A DNA stretch of 64,000 bases from Meiothermus sp. Its GTDB lineage: Bacteria; Deinococcota; Deinococci; Deinococcales; Thermaceae. The DNA is taken from positions 1,488,001-1,552,000 of the forward strand of contig NZ_BPIJ01000001.1 in NCBI RefSeq assembly GCF_026004055.1, read 5' to 3'. The position numbers and the translations under genes were made by a program. Position 1 is the stretch's first letter, and every line of letters starts with the position of its first letter. Below are positions 23,472-34,147 of the stretch, piece by piece. The notes under the pieces were generated by a model. That model did no database searches. It saw nothing but the letters and a program-made list of their open reading frames with translations, and was not told the DNA's origin.

Positions 23472-23477
23472 AGTGTA
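23472..23477 (-). promoter_or_regulatory. -10 element TACACT for the Uma2-type gene
   Basis: On the minus strand TACACT ends 6 nt before the ATG; TTGGTT lies 16 bp further upstream. The mRNA is predicted to be leaderless. Confidence 0.55.
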
Positions 23478-23486
23478 TCGCAGTTG

Positions 23487-25123
<1,637 letters not shown>

Positions 25124-25186
25124 TCACAGGTAGCCGATAGCCCACTGCGTCCTTGGTTTGCTATCGCTACCACTGCAAGGAGCCTT

Positions 25187-26506
25187 ATGAAGGGTGAAAT
25201 CCTGATCAAAAACGCAACACTGGTAGACGGGCGCGGCCAGCATGGCCAGGCCGACGTGCTGATTGGAGAGGGGCGCATTCTTTCGTTCGCCGGCGGTGAG
25301 GCCCCAAAGGTGCTGGACGCCACTGGGAAGGTACTGTCGCCGGGGTTTTTCGACCCCCACGCCCACCTGCGCGAACCCGGACAGGAAGTGAAGGAAGACT
25401 TGCAAAGCGGCCTGGCGGCAGCCGCTAAGGGGGGCTACACCGATGTGGTCTCGATGCCCAACACCTCGCCTGTGGTGGACAGCGCCGAGATGGTGCGGGC
25501 CCTGAAGGAAAAAGCTGCCCAGATAGGACGGGCCCGGCTTCACCCCGCCGCCGCCTTGACCCAGGGACAAGAGGGCAAGGTACTGAGCGAGGCCCGGTTG
25601 CTGCGCGAGGCGGGGGCCGTAATGCTTACCGACGATGGACGCACCAACGAGGATGCCGGCGTGCTGGCTTTGGGCCTCCAGTACGCCGCTTCGTGGGGAC
25701 TGGTGGTCTCGGTGCATGCCGAGGATGCCGGGCTCAGGCGGGGCGGGGTAATGAACGAAGGGGCGGTTTCGTTCCGGCTGGGGCTGCCGGGGAACCCCGG
25801 CTATGCCGAGGCCGCCCGCATCGCCCGAGACTTGGAGATTGTGCGCTACGTGATAGAGGGGTCGGGGATCGCAAGTGGGAAGGCGGGCAAAAGCTTGTTG
25901 CACGTGCAGCATCTGAGCACCCGCCGGGGTCTGGAGTTGCTGCGGCAGGCCAAGCAGGCGGGGCTACCGGTCAGCACCGAGGTGGGGCCGCATCACCTGA
26001 CGCTGACCGATGAGCGCCTCGAGAGCCTCAACCCCATCTACAAGGTGGCCCCGCCGCTGCGCACCCAGGCCGATGTGGAGGCGCTGGTGGAAGGGCTTTT
26101 GGACGGAACGATTGACTGCATCGGCAGCGACCACGCCCCCCATACGCAAGACGAAAAAGAGCTGGACATGCTGCGGGCCCCTTTTGGCATTCCCAACCTC
26201 GAGGTCTGCTGGCCCCTGCTCTACAGCGAGCTGGTGCTCAAACGAGGCTTCCCCCTGCCCACCCTGGTAGAGCGCATGACCGATGCCCCCCGGCGGCTTC
26301 TGGGCTTCCCCCCCATCCACCTGACCGAGGGGGCCGAGGCCAGCCTGGTGCTGTGGAACCCCGACGAAGAGCGCCCGGTGGAGCCCCACACCTTTGCCTC
26401 CAAGGCCAAATACAGCCCCTGGGCCGGCTGGGTGCTCTCGGGCTGGCCCTCCCTAACGCTGGTGGAAGGGCGGGTGGTGTATGAACAAGGCGCGGTACAA
26501 AAGTGA
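25187..26506 (+). CDS. pyrC: Dihydroorotase
   Basis: A 439-residue type I dihydroorotase of the amidohydrolase superfamily, closing the dihydroorotate ring. Metal-site motifs are present: [43 protein letters not shown] and [16 protein letters not shown]. The C-terminal [13 protein letters not shown] is standard for bacterial DHOase. The ATG has AAGGAG upstream. No gene lies between pyrB and pyrC, unlike the Thermus ZO5 cluster, where a frame called bbc was reported there. Confidence 0.96.
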   Translation: MKGEILIKNATLVDGRGQHGQADVLIGEGRILSFAGGEAPKVLDATGKVLSPGFFDPHAHLREPGQEVKEDLQSGLAAAAKGGYTDVVSMPNTSPVVDSAEMVRALKEKAAQIGRARLHPAAALTQGQEGKVLSEARLLREAGAVMLTDDGRTNEDAGVLALGLQYAASWGLVVSVHAEDAGLRRGGVMNEGAVSFRLGLPGNPGYAEAARIARDLEIVRYVIEGSGIASGKAGKSLLHVQHLSTRRGLELLRQAKQAGLPVSTEVGPHHLTLTDERLESLNPIYKVAPPLRTQADVEALVEGLLDGTIDCIGSDHAPHTQDEKELDMLRAPFGIPNLEVCWPLLYSELVLKRGFPLPTLVERMTDAPRRLLGFPPIHLTEGAEASLVLWNPDEERPVEPHTFASKAKYSPWAGWVLSGWPSLTLVEGRVVYEQGAVQK

Positions 26507-26529
26507 GGCCTTTTCATCTACGGCTGCGC

Positions 26530-26535
26530 TACACT
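26530..26535 (+). promoter_or_regulatory. -10 element TACACT for the lipoprotein gene
   Basis: GCTACACT ends 8 nt before the ATG at 26544, immediately behind pyrC. The leader would be absent or only one to two nt long. Confidence 0.5.
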
Positions 26536-26543
26536 TGGGAGCC

Positions 26544-27026
26544 ATGAGAACTGCTGTCCTTGCCATGCTGCTTGGGGTGCTGATGGGCTGCACCAACGCC
26601 CCCATCTCGGTCGCCATCCAGGATTTTGACGTAGACATCGCCGCTGTACAGTCCGGGCAGGCCGTGTTCGTCAAGCAGGGCTTTAGCAAACCCCCGGTGG
26701 GTCTGTCGAGGGTGGCCCTCGAGGGCCAGCTCAACTACCCTCAGACCTCTGCCAGCTTTACCTTTTTTGCTACCGACACCGAGCCCTGTTCAAACCAAAC
26801 CAATGGCCTATACCTTTGTGACCCCAACGCCTCCCATATCGAGCAAGCTGGCACGGTTAACTTTCAGAGTGGCCCGTCCCAACCCCTGCAGCTTTCCGGC
26901 GAGAAACTGACCCGCGGCATCAACAACGGCGAGCTCTGGCTAGGAGTGCGGCTCGAGAGTGGGTTTGCCACGGCTGGAACCCTCCAGTTTCGCAACCTGG
27001 TGGCCAAGGTGGCCCTATTACCTTGA
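26544..27026 (+). CDS. Predicted lipoprotein of unknown function
   Basis: A 160-residue protein with a lipoprotein signal (MRTAVLAMLLGVLMGCTNAP; lipidated Cys16). The mature part looks like a single beta-rich domain with one likely disulfide pair (EPCSNQTNGLYLCDPN) and the ending GTLQFRNLVAKVALLP. No family is recognised. The start was placed at 26544 because the signal peptide begins there and a TACACT box lies 8 nt upstream. It is independent of the pyr operon. Confidence 0.7.
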   Translation: MRTAVLAMLLGVLMGCTNAPISVAIQDFDVDIAAVQSGQAVFVKQGFSKPPVGLSRVALEGQLNYPQTSASFTFFATDTEPCSNQTNGLYLCDPNASHIEQAGTVNFQSGPSQPLQLSGEKLTRGINNGELWLGVRLESGFATAGTLQFRNLVAKVALLP

Positions 27027-27050
27027 AATCAATGTGGATCTTAAGAACTA

Positions 27051-27079
27051 TCGAGAAATGACGGGAGGGTCGTTATACT
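27051..27079 (+). promoter_or_regulatory. Promoter of the response regulator gene
   Basis: TCGAGA (27051-27056), 17-bp spacer, TATACT (27074-27079), 12 nt before the ATG at 27092. There is no Shine-Dalgarno sequence, so the leader is very short. Confidence 0.5.
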
Positions 27080-27091
27080 CCGTATAAGTAT

Positions 27092-27766
27092 ATGGAACGC
27101 TTATTGATTGTCGAAGATGACCCCCAGTTGGCCCATCTCATTACCTCGGCCCTCGAGCGCGAGGGGTATTCAACCATACTGGCTATCAACGGCCTGGATG
27201 CCGTGCAGATGGCACCCCAGGCCGACCTAATGCTGCTCGACCTCGGCTTGCCGGGGCTGGGGGGCCTCGAGGTGATCCGGGAGCTGCGCGAAGCCGACTG
27301 GAACCTCCCCATTCTGGTGGTGAGCGCCCAGGGTTCGGAAGATATGCGGATTCGGGCTCTGGAACTCGGCGCCGACGACTACCTTACCAAGCCCATGAGC
27401 ATCCGGGAGATGGTGGCAAGGGTACGGGCCTTGCTGAGGCGGGCCCGACCAGAACAGGAGATTTGTGTGGGGGATCTGCGCATTGTGCTCAAGCAACGCC
27501 AGGCCTTCATCCGGGAACGGCCGCTCGAGCTATCGCCTACCGAACTTGACTTGCTACTTACCCTGGCCCAAAACCCCGGCGAGGTCTGGAGCCGGGAGCG
27601 CCTGCTGCACCGGGTCTGGGGAGCCGAGCGCGGCAGCGCAGTAGACGAGCGGGTGGTGGATAGCTATGTGGCGCTGTTGCGCCGCAAACTTGGAGACAAC
27701 CCCAGGGCCCCGCGCTACCTTGAAACCGTTTTTGGCCAGGGATACCGCCTGCGTCCCCAACCTTAG
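27092..27766 (+). CDS. OmpR-family response regulator
   Basis: A 224-residue two-component regulator. The receiver domain spans residues 1-115, with acidic pocket D9/D10, phospho-acceptor D50 (LMLLDLGLPGLGG) and the conserved Lys near residue 100 (DDYLTKPMS). The C-terminal OmpR/PhoB winged helix spans about 130-222 (LSPTELDLLLTLAQNPGEVW, RVVDSYVALLRRKLGDN, YLETVFGQGYRL). It resembles KdpE. No histidine kinase is adjacent. It sits immediately upstream of the DUF11 surface-protein cluster, a plausible but unproven target. Confidence 0.93.
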   Translation: MERLLIVEDDPQLAHLITSALEREGYSTILAINGLDAVQMAPQADLMLLDLGLPGLGGLEVIRELREADWNLPILVVSAQGSEDMRIRALELGADDYLTKPMSIREMVARVRALLRRARPEQEICVGDLRIVLKQRQAFIRERPLELSPTELDLLLTLAQNPGEVWSRERLLHRVWGAERGSAVDERVVDSYVALLRRKLGDNPRAPRYLETVFGQGYRLRPQP

Positions 27767-28049
27767 ACCATCTCAGCTTGACGAGAACCTCCAGTAGAGT
27801 TATTTTTTTGAAAAGAAATCACATTCTCTTAGCAATTTCAAGTCCTAAGCAATACTTTATTTCAAGTACACATATACCCCCAATTGATACCTCAACCACA
27901 AGATATCTCCAGTTGCGCGTTACGTTGTCTTTTTTCGTTTAGATCGAGAAGTTTTTCTTTTTTTGTAAAACCTATGAAAATCACGCAAGTCAAACTCCCG
28001 GGGGGTACTTACACAAATAACCAAAGCTTTTACAAAAGACCCCAGTATA
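27767..28049. other. AT-rich intergenic region before the surface-protein cluster
   Basis: About 280 bp, strikingly AT-rich compared with the rest of the window (long T- and A-runs around 27800 and 27950). ATTTCAAGT occurs twice (27835-27843 and 27859-27867), with TAGCAAT/AAGCAAT words beside them, forming a direct-repeat pattern of the kind bound by OmpR-type regulators. No convincing gene is present. Horizontal origin or a dense regulatory region would both explain it. Confidence 0.45.
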
Positions 28050-28078
28050 TTGGCATTTGTGACTGGGCATCCTATAAC
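28050..28078 (+). promoter_or_regulatory. Promoter of the DUF11 surface-protein cluster
   Basis: TTGGCA (28050-28055), 17-bp spacer, TATAAC (28073-28078). Transcription would begin near 28085. The first gene must therefore start downstream of that, which supports the start chosen at 28107. Confidence 0.6.
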
Positions 28079-28106
28079 TACTATAGCTTTTGAAGGAAAA
28101 GTACAG

Positions 28107-28610
28107 CTGAAGCGTTGGTTGTTTGCTGGTGTGGTGGTTTTGCTGGGACTTCTTCTGGCCCAGGGTGCCGATATCCGGCTCGACCTTAAGGCCTATCGGG
28201 TGGTGAGCGTACAGCAGGAAGGCCGCAGCGTGGAACGGCTCGAGGCCGCCCTGGACGCCAAACCAGGCCAGCTCATCGAGTACCAGCTCAGCGCTCAAAA
28301 CACCAGCGACAAGCCCCTGCGCCAGGTGATCCTAGTCATACCTATCCCTGCAAGCACCGCCTACCAGGCGCTGAGCGCCCAGCCCTTGCAGCTAGGCGAA
28401 ACCCTGGTAACACCCGATTTCAGCTTCGACGGCGGGCGCACCTACGGCAAGCCCCCGCTCAAGCGTAAGGTTCGGGTGGTGGAAAACGGCAAGGAGGTCG
28501 AGAAGGAAGTCGAAGTGAAACCCGAAGAATACACCCATGCCCGCTGGATTTTGCCCCAGATGGCGCCCAAACAAACCGTTTTGCTCAAACTTCGTACTGT
28601 TGTGCGATAG
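28107..28610 (+). CDS. Small exported protein with one DUF11-like domain
   Basis: About 167 residues: a signal peptide (LKRWLFAGVVVLLGLLLAQG) and a single beta-sandwich of the DUF11/CARDB kind (GQLIEYQLSAQNTSDKPLRQ, VILVIPIPASTAYQAL). The best start is an unusual CTG at 28107, preceded by GAAGGA; the frame is open upstream, but that part overlaps the promoter. It has a basic segment (LKRKVRVVENGKEVEKEVEV). It is first of five exported DUF11-type genes, 13 bp before the next one. Its role is unknown, possibly a periplasmic partner or cap. Confidence 0.65.
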   Translation: MKRWLFAGVVVLLGLLLAQGADIRLDLKAYRVVSVQQEGRSVERLEAALDAKPGQLIEYQLSAQNTSDKPLRQVILVIPIPASTAYQALSAQPLQLGETLVTPDFSFDGGRTYGKPPLKRKVRVVENGKEVEKEVEVKPEEYTHARWILPQMAPKQTVLLKLRTVVR

Positions 28611-28623
28611 GAGGAACCAAGGA

Positions 28624-31320
28624 ATGAACAAACTTTTTGCCCTGTTGGTTGCAGCGTTGGTGCTGTTTGGGGCTGTACTGGCCCAGCAGACCCCGGCCGG
28701 CACCAACATCTCCAACCAGGCCTCGGCCAGCTATATCGACTCTGCCGGACAGGCCCGCACCACCACCTCCAACCAGGTCATCACCGTGGTGCAGCAGGTG
28801 TACAGCTTCAGTATCACCCCCGACGGCACCCAGGCCGCTCCTGGCCAGACCCGCAGCGCCTTACCCGGTGCCCCGGTCTATTTCAGCTACACGGTCAGCA
28901 ATACCGGTAACGGCTCTGATACCATCAACCTGACCACTGTGCAAGATGCGGGCGATAACTTCGACCTGAGCAGCACTGCTATCTACCTCGACGCCAACTG
29001 CAACGGCACCATTGACCCAGGCGAAACCACCGCCATCACCAGTGTGAACCTGACCCGCCAGGGCACCCCTGGGGCCAGCGCCTGTGTGATTGTGGCCGGC
29101 ACCATACCGGCCTCAGCCACCGGCGGCCAGTACGGCAACCTCAACCTGAGCGGCACCTCGGCAGGTAGCCCCAGTGTGACCGACACCAACAACTGGGCTC
29201 GGGCCACCGCTACCACCAGCGCTGCGCTCACAGCAACCAAGTCGGCCAGCCCCGCCGGTAGTGTGAACCCTGGCAGCAGCATCACCTACACCATCAGCGG
29301 TTCGAACGTGGGCGGTAGTGCAGCCAGTGGCGTGAGCGTGAGCGGCCTCAGCGGCAGTGGGATTCTGATCCGCGACACCATCCCCAGTGGCCTGATCGTG
29401 AGCACCCTGCCCACCGGCAGCGCGGGCGCTGGAACGGTACAAATCGTCTACACCACCGACGGCACTACCTGGGCCCCCCTGCTCGCTGGGAACCTGCCGC
29501 TCACCGGCAACGGCACCGTTGCGGTCGGGATGTTTGTCAGCGGAACCGGCGCCTTCTTCCCCCAGACCGCTTCCTACACCTTTAGCTTCCAGGCCACCGT
29601 ACCGGCGGCCTCGGCAGCCGGAACCACCTACCCCAACAGCGCCACCGTGCTCTTCAACAACGGCACGGCCAACCAGACCGTCACCTCCAACACCACCACC
29701 AACACCACTGCCAGCCGCTTTAGCGTGGCCATCGGCGGTACCGGCGCGAGTGCCGTGGACGGGGCCGATACCCAGACCCTGGCTTCGGCCTTCTCGGGCA
29801 GTACCGTCAGCTTCAACTCCACCCTGCAAAACACCGGCAATGCCTCAGACAGCTTCACCCTGAGCTTGGGCCCCAGCACCATTGGGGTCTGCACCCTGTT
29901 CCAGTCCGACGGCGTGACCCCCCTCTCCGGCCCGGTGGGACCCCTGGCGGCGGGTGCTACTTACACGGTGGTGGTGCGCTGTGCAATACCCGCCAGCCAG
30001 ACCACCGGCGGTAACGTGACCCTGACCGCCACCTCGGTCAGCAACCCCAGCGGTAATGTGGCCACCCTGCTCGACGGTGTGGATGCCACCACCCTGGCCG
30101 TCACCACGGTGGTCTCGGGTTATGGCGTGGATACCGCCCACAACACCAACGGCGCCGCCGGCGGCGAAGCTGGCGACCCCGCCAACGATAGCCGTGCGGG
30201 CTACAACCCGGCGGTAAACCCCGGCGGCACCGCCCTCTTCCCCTTCGAGGTGAGCAACACCGGCCAGAACCCCGACAGCTACACCTTCTCCTCTACCCTG
30301 CCTTCCGGCTGGACGGTGGCTTTCTACCCCGACAGCAACTGCGACGGCAGCATGGACACCCCCACGCCGGCTCCCCTCAGCGGCACGGGTCTGCTGAACA
30401 ATGGCAGTACCGGCTGTTACATCGCGGTGGTACAGGTACCGGCTGGAGCCGCCCCCGTAGACGCCACCCCGGTCACCGGTGACAACGTGCAGTTCACCAT
30501 CACCAGCACCACCCTGGGCAGCGTCAGTGATACCATCCGGGGGGCGGTGGATGTGAATCTGGTGGCCCAGATTAGCCTCGAGCCCCCTCGCACCGGCACC
30601 ATCACCACCCCCGGCACCCTCACCTACACCCACACCCTGGTCAACAACTCCAACCAGAGCGGGGTGTGCAGCATCGCAGGGGATGGCGGCAGCTTCGGTT
30701 GGACCTACCAATACTCGCTGGATGGCAGCACCTGGTCGGCCAGCTTGAGCGGGGTCTCGGTAGCGGCCAACGGCGGCAGCCAGACCCTCTATGTGCGGGT
30801 GCTGACCCCGGCCGGACAACCCATCGGGCGCACCGATGTCAATACCCTCACGGCCACTTGCACCGTGGGCAGCGCCACTGCCAGCGACACCACCACCGAT
30901 ACCACCACCGTGGTAGGGGGCGACCTGCGCCTGACCAAAACCGGCGTGAGCTATGTGGGTAACAGCAGTACCGTGCGGGATGCCAACGCTGCCAGCGCGC
31001 TCCCTGGCGATGTGATCGAGTACACCGTAGTGGCCAGCAACATCGGTACCAGCAATCTCACCCAGGTGGTGATTACCGACCCGCTGCCGTCCTACACCAG
31101 CTTTGTCAGCGTGAGCGCCACCATCAGCGGCTTCAGCGGCGGCACGGTGCTCTACTCCACCAACGGCACCACCTGGAGCGCTACCGCGCCCACCAGCCTT
31201 AGCGCGGGTAGCTCGATCTACGTGGCGGTGGACACCAACGGCGACAATACCATCAGCAGCGCCGACCTGATGCCACCTTCGGCCACCATCACCATCGTCT
31301 TCCGCGTCCAGGTACAGTAA
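28624..31320 (+). CDS. Large secreted DUF11-repeat surface protein
   Basis: An 898-residue protein with a Sec signal (MNKLFALLVAALVLFGAVLA). The rest is almost entirely Thr/Ser/Gly/Asn-rich beta domains. It has at least five DUF11-like units marked by patterns such as YFSYTVSNTGNGSDTINL, ITYTISGSNVGGSAASGV, LFPFEVSNTGQNPDSYTF and IEYTVVASNIGTSNLTQV, plus Asp-rich EF-type loops (YLDANCNGTIDPGE, YPDSNCDGSMDTP, VDTNGDNTISSAD) likely to bind calcium. It ends in FRVQVQ, the last strand of a DUF11 domain, with no anchor. It is a probable structural or adhesive surface protein. RBS AGGAGG/AAGGA. Confidence 0.75.
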   Translation: MNKLFALLVAALVLFGAVLAQQTPAGTNISNQASASYIDSAGQARTTTSNQVITVVQQVYSFSITPDGTQAAPGQTRSALPGAPVYFSYTVSNTGNGSDTINLTTVQDAGDNFDLSSTAIYLDANCNGTIDPGETTAITSVNLTRQGTPGASACVIVAGTIPASATGGQYGNLNLSGTSAGSPSVTDTNNWARATATTSAALTATKSASPAGSVNPGSSITYTISGSNVGGSAASGVSVSGLSGSGILIRDTIPSGLIVSTLPTGSAGAGTVQIVYTTDGTTWAPLLAGNLPLTGNGTVAVGMFVSGTGAFFPQTASYTFSFQATVPAASAAGTTYPNSATVLFNNGTANQTVTSNTTTNTTASRFSVAIGGTGASAVDGADTQTLASAFSGSTVSFNSTLQNTGNASDSFTLSLGPSTIGVCTLFQSDGVTPLSGPVGPLAAGATYTVVVRCAIPASQTTGGNVTLTATSVSNPSGNVATLLDGVDATTLAVTTVVSGYGVDTAHNTNGAAGGEAGDPANDSRAGYNPAVNPGGTALFPFEVSNTGQNPDSYTFSSTLPSGWTVAFYPDSNCDGSMDTPTPAPLSGTGLLNNGSTGCYIAVVQVPAGAAPVDATPVTGDNVQFTITSTTLGSVSDTIRGAVDVNLVAQISLEPPRTGTITTPGTLTYTHTLVNNSNQSGVCSIAGDGGSFGWTYQYSLDGSTWSASLSGVSVAANGGSQTLYVRVLTPAGQPIGRTDVNTLTATCTVGSATASDTTTDTTTVVGGDLRLTKTGVSYVGNSSTVRDANAASALPGDVIEYTVVASNIGTSNLTQVVITDPLPSYTSFVSVSATISGFSGGTVLYSTNGTTWSATAPTSLSAGSSIYVAVDTNGDNTISSADLMPPSATITIVFRVQVQ

Positions 31321-31328
31321 GGCTTATC

Positions 31329-31352
31329 CTCACCCCCCGTTTGGGGGGTGAG
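31329..31352 (+). terminator. GC-rich hairpin after the first large DUF11 gene
   Basis: Perfect 10-bp arms CTCACCCCCC and GGGGGGTGAG with loop GTTT, 8 bp after the stop codon; no T-run. It probably stabilises the upstream message. Confidence 0.55.
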
Positions 31353-31372
31353 GAAATAACCCGGAAAACACC

Positions 31373-31432
31373 GTGCGAGAGCCTATGATTGACCCTGAGC
31401 GGACTGACCACAGGCTCTCGCACCACTTTTTT
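31373..31432 (+). terminator. Internal intrinsic terminator in the surface-protein cluster
   Basis: Perfect 12-bp arms GTGCGAGAGCCT (31373-31384) and AGGCTCTCGCAC (31412-31423) with a 27-nt loop, followed by CAC and six T (31427-31432). It lies between the second and third genes of the cluster and should let only part of transcription continue into the barrel and later genes. Confidence 0.7.
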
Positions 31433-31453
31433 GAAGAAACCCCACAACAACAG

Positions 31454-34147
31454 ATGAAACTCTCCAAACTCGCATCAGCTCAAACCGCCTTGATGGCCGC
31501 ACTCCGCCAGGGAATGCGGATCGGGTGGGGTCTGGTGCTGGTTTTGCTGCTCAACCTGGTCTGGGCCGCCCCTGCCGGTACGGTCATTCGCAACCAGGCG
31601 CTGGCCATTGTGGATGGGCAAACCTACCTGTCGAACGTAATTGAGACGGTGGTGCAGGCAGTTTGTGTACCCGCCCTGACCCCAAACGGAAGCCCGGGGG
31701 CCCCCGCCCAGCGCGCGGTGGTTCCGGCAGGAGGGTTTGCTTATTTTGCCTATTTGCTGCGCAATAGCGGCAACCAGGGCTTTACTTTCAACCTAGGCTG
31801 GGTGCAGGACGGCGCCCCCTGGACGCCCACGGTGCGGTTGTATCACGATGCCAACGCCAACGCCCGGCTGGATGCCGGGGAAGTGGAGCTGAGCAGCGCT
31901 ACCCTGGCCCCAGATCAGGAAATTCGGCTTATTCTGGCGCTGCAAACCCCGGTCGCGGCTTTTGGCGATCTGCACATTAGCCCGGTGGCCACCTGCCCCG
32001 ACGGTACCCGCGACGACGACAACTACAGCCGGGTCAGCATTGGCAGTGGGGCGGCGCTCAACGTGGCCAAATCGGTGGATACCCAGGAGGCCCTCGAGGG
32101 GCAGGAGGTACGCTTCAGTATTCGGGTCTGGAACCTGGGCAACGCACGGGCCGAGGGGCCCATTTATGTGAGCGACCTGCTGGATGCCCCGGAGCTGCGC
32201 GACCTGAGCTACGTGACGGGTTCGGCCAGCGCCAGCAAAGGACGCCTCGAGTACAGCGACGGAGCCACCTGGAGCAGCGCCGAAACCCAGGTGCGGGGCA
32301 TCCGCTTGGTGCTGGAGGGCCTCGAGGCCGGTGAGGAGGCGCTCTTTAGCTTCCGCATGCGGGTAGGAGCCGGGGCGCCGGCGGGATCGAGGCGCAACGC
32401 CGTCAGCGCCGAGTCGCCCAGCAGCAGCGCCCAGGCCTCGGTAGAACTAAAAATTGCAGCCCAGTATGCCCATGCCCTGGGGCCCCAGGACAACCCCCAA
32501 GCGGTGGGATCCGCCGACCAGCAAAGCACCCTGGTGCTGGCCGGGCAGCTCTTCTGCTTCAACCATACCCTGCTCAATAGTGGCAACACTGCCGATGCCT
32601 ACACCCTGGAGGCAGTTGGGCTGCCAAGCGGGGTGAGCCCGATCTACCGCACGCCGGCAGGCAGCCCTCTACCCACCCCCATCACCCTACCGGCGGGGGC
32701 CCGCCTGAGCTTTGCCGTCTGCCTGCCGGGACTGCCCGTAGGTACACCCCCCTTCGATTTCACCTTGCTGGCCCGCTCGGCGGCCACCGGCCAGACCGAC
32801 CCCACCCTCGACCGGGTGGCACAGGTGCTAGACCCTGCCCTAATCGTCCTGCGCAAAAGCAGCAGCGCTGGCCCCACCGTATCCCCCGGTGAGCCGGTGG
32901 TTTATACGCTGACAATTGAGAACCCTCTGCCCATTGCGCTCGAGAATGCCGTAGTGGAAGACGTACTGGATGCGGGCCTGGAGTTCGTCTCGGCCTCCCT
33001 GGGCGGGGTGTACCTGGCCCAAAGCCGCACGGTGCGCTGGAACCTGAGTCTGGCCGCCGGCAGCACCCATACCCTGCGCCTCGAGACCCGCGTGGGTACC
33101 CCCGACAACGCCTCCATTCCCAACCGCTTTAGCCTGCGCGCCGAGGCCATCCGCAACCCGCTTTTCTCCAACACCGTAACCCTGAACGTGCTAACCGTGC
33201 TCCTGCTGGAGAAGCAGGTGCAGCCCAGCCGGGCCAGCGTGGGCGACCTGCTCACCTATACCGTCACGGTGGTGAATGCAGGCCGGGCGCCCCTCTCGGT
33301 GCGCCTCCTGGACACCCCGGAGGCCGGCCTGGCTTACGTCCCCGGCAGCGCCAGCCCCGCCGAGCCGCTACTGCAAGGGGGGCAGCTTATTTGGGACAAC
33401 CTGGCCCTAGCCCCCGGCGCCCGTACCGTGCTGAGCTACAAGATGCGCGTGCTGGCCGGGGCCGGCCCCCAGCTTCGCAACACCGCTCAGGCCATCGGCA
33501 GCAATGGCAACAATGCCGCGGTGGCCAGTGCGGTGGCTTCGGCGGTAGTACAGCTCCAGCAGGGGGTGTTCACCCCACCCCACAACCTGCTGGGACGGGT
33601 CTTCCTGGACGCCGACCGCGATGGCCGTTACACCGCCGGCCTGGACGTGCCGCTGCCGGGCGCCCGGGTGCTTTTGAGCAATGGGCTACAAACCCTGACC
33701 GACGGCGAGGGCCGCTACAGCTTCCGCAATCTGACCGGGGGGCTGTGGGAGGTGATGCTCGAGCCTGCCTCGGCCCCTTTCCGGCCCCTCCCCCACCCCG
33801 AAGCCTTGGGTGACGGCTACCGCCACCGGGTGCGGATAGAGGGCCTGACCATAAGCGACTTCCCGCTCGAGCGCCCTGTGGGCCTGGCCCGGGCCCAGCG
33901 CGAGACCACACTGGAGTTTGGGCCCCTGAAGGTGGAGAAAAAACTGCTGCCGCTCCCGAGTGGTGTGCGGGTAGTGCTGGTGCTACGCTCCGCCGAAACC
34001 CTCACCGACCTGACCCTCACCGACCCCCTGCCCGAGGGCGGGGAACGGGTGTTCCGGTTTGAGCAGTTTCAGGGCACCCAGACCCTCACCTACGACCTAC
34101 CAAGTGGATTCTTGACCGATCCTCAGGTGCGCTGGAGGTATCCGTGA
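31454..34147 (+). CDS. Secreted DUF11 / SdrD-B-like surface protein
   Basis: About 897 residues from the ATG at 31454. A start at 31514 (MRIGWGLVLVLLLNLVWAAP) would give a more ordinary signal peptide. The N-terminus of the mature protein (PAGTVIRNQALAIVDGQTYL) parallels that of the preceding gene, so the two are paralogues. Several DUF11 domains follow (VVYTLTIENPLPIALENAVV, LLTYTVTVVNAGRAPLSVRL, LLDTPEAGLAYVPGSASP). Near the C-terminus is an SdrD-B/Cna-B-like domain with a calcium-type loop (GRVFLDADRDGRYTAGLD, DGEGRYSFRNLTGG). It overlaps the next gene by 4 bp (GTGA). Confidence 0.75.
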   Translation: MKLSKLASAQTALMAALRQGMRIGWGLVLVLLLNLVWAAPAGTVIRNQALAIVDGQTYLSNVIETVVQAVCVPALTPNGSPGAPAQRAVVPAGGFAYFAYLLRNSGNQGFTFNLGWVQDGAPWTPTVRLYHDANANARLDAGEVELSSATLAPDQEIRLILALQTPVAAFGDLHISPVATCPDGTRDDDNYSRVSIGSGAALNVAKSVDTQEALEGQEVRFSIRVWNLGNARAEGPIYVSDLLDAPELRDLSYVTGSASASKGRLEYSDGATWSSAETQVRGIRLVLEGLEAGEEALFSFRMRVGAGAPAGSRRNAVSAESPSSSAQASVELKIAAQYAHALGPQDNPQAVGSADQQSTLVLAGQLFCFNHTLLNSGNTADAYTLEAVGLPSGVSPIYRTPAGSPLPTPITLPAGARLSFAVCLPGLPVGTPPFDFTLLARSAATGQTDPTLDRVAQVLDPALIVLRKSSSAGPTVSPGEPVVYTLTIENPLPIALENAVVEDVLDAGLEFVSASLGGVYLAQSRTVRWNLSLAAGSTHTLRLETRVGTPDNASIPNRFSLRAEAIRNPLFSNTVTLNVLTVLLLEKQVQPSRASVGDLLTYTVTVVNAGRAPLSVRLLDTPEAGLAYVPGSASPAEPLLQGGQLIWDNLALAPGARTVLSYKMRVLAGAGPQLRNTAQAIGSNGNNAAVASAVASAVVQLQQGVFTPPHNLLGRVFLDADRDGRYTAGLDVPLPGARVLLSNGLQTLTDGEGRYSFRNLTGGLWEVMLEPASAPFRPLPHPEALGDGYRHRVRIEGLTISDFPLERPVGLARAQRETTLEFGPLKVEKKLLPLPSGVRVVLVLRSAETLTDLTLTDPLPEGGERVFRFEQFQGTQTLTYDLPSGFLTDPQVRWRYP

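Noticed and set aside
27974-28049. Resemblance to a cyclic di-GMP-I riboswitch (AATCACGCAAGTCAAACT)
   Set aside because: Only the first conserved strand is similar; the second (GACGCAAAGC), the GNRA-type tetraloop and its receptor are missing.
27974-28093. A 39-codon frame, MKITQVKLPGGTYTNNQSFY onward
   Set aside because: No ribosome-binding site, and it runs through the promoter of the surface cluster.
28050-28106. TTG start at 28050 for the first surface gene
   Set aside because: That codon lies in the -35 box of the best promoter and would put 19 non-signal residues before the signal peptide.
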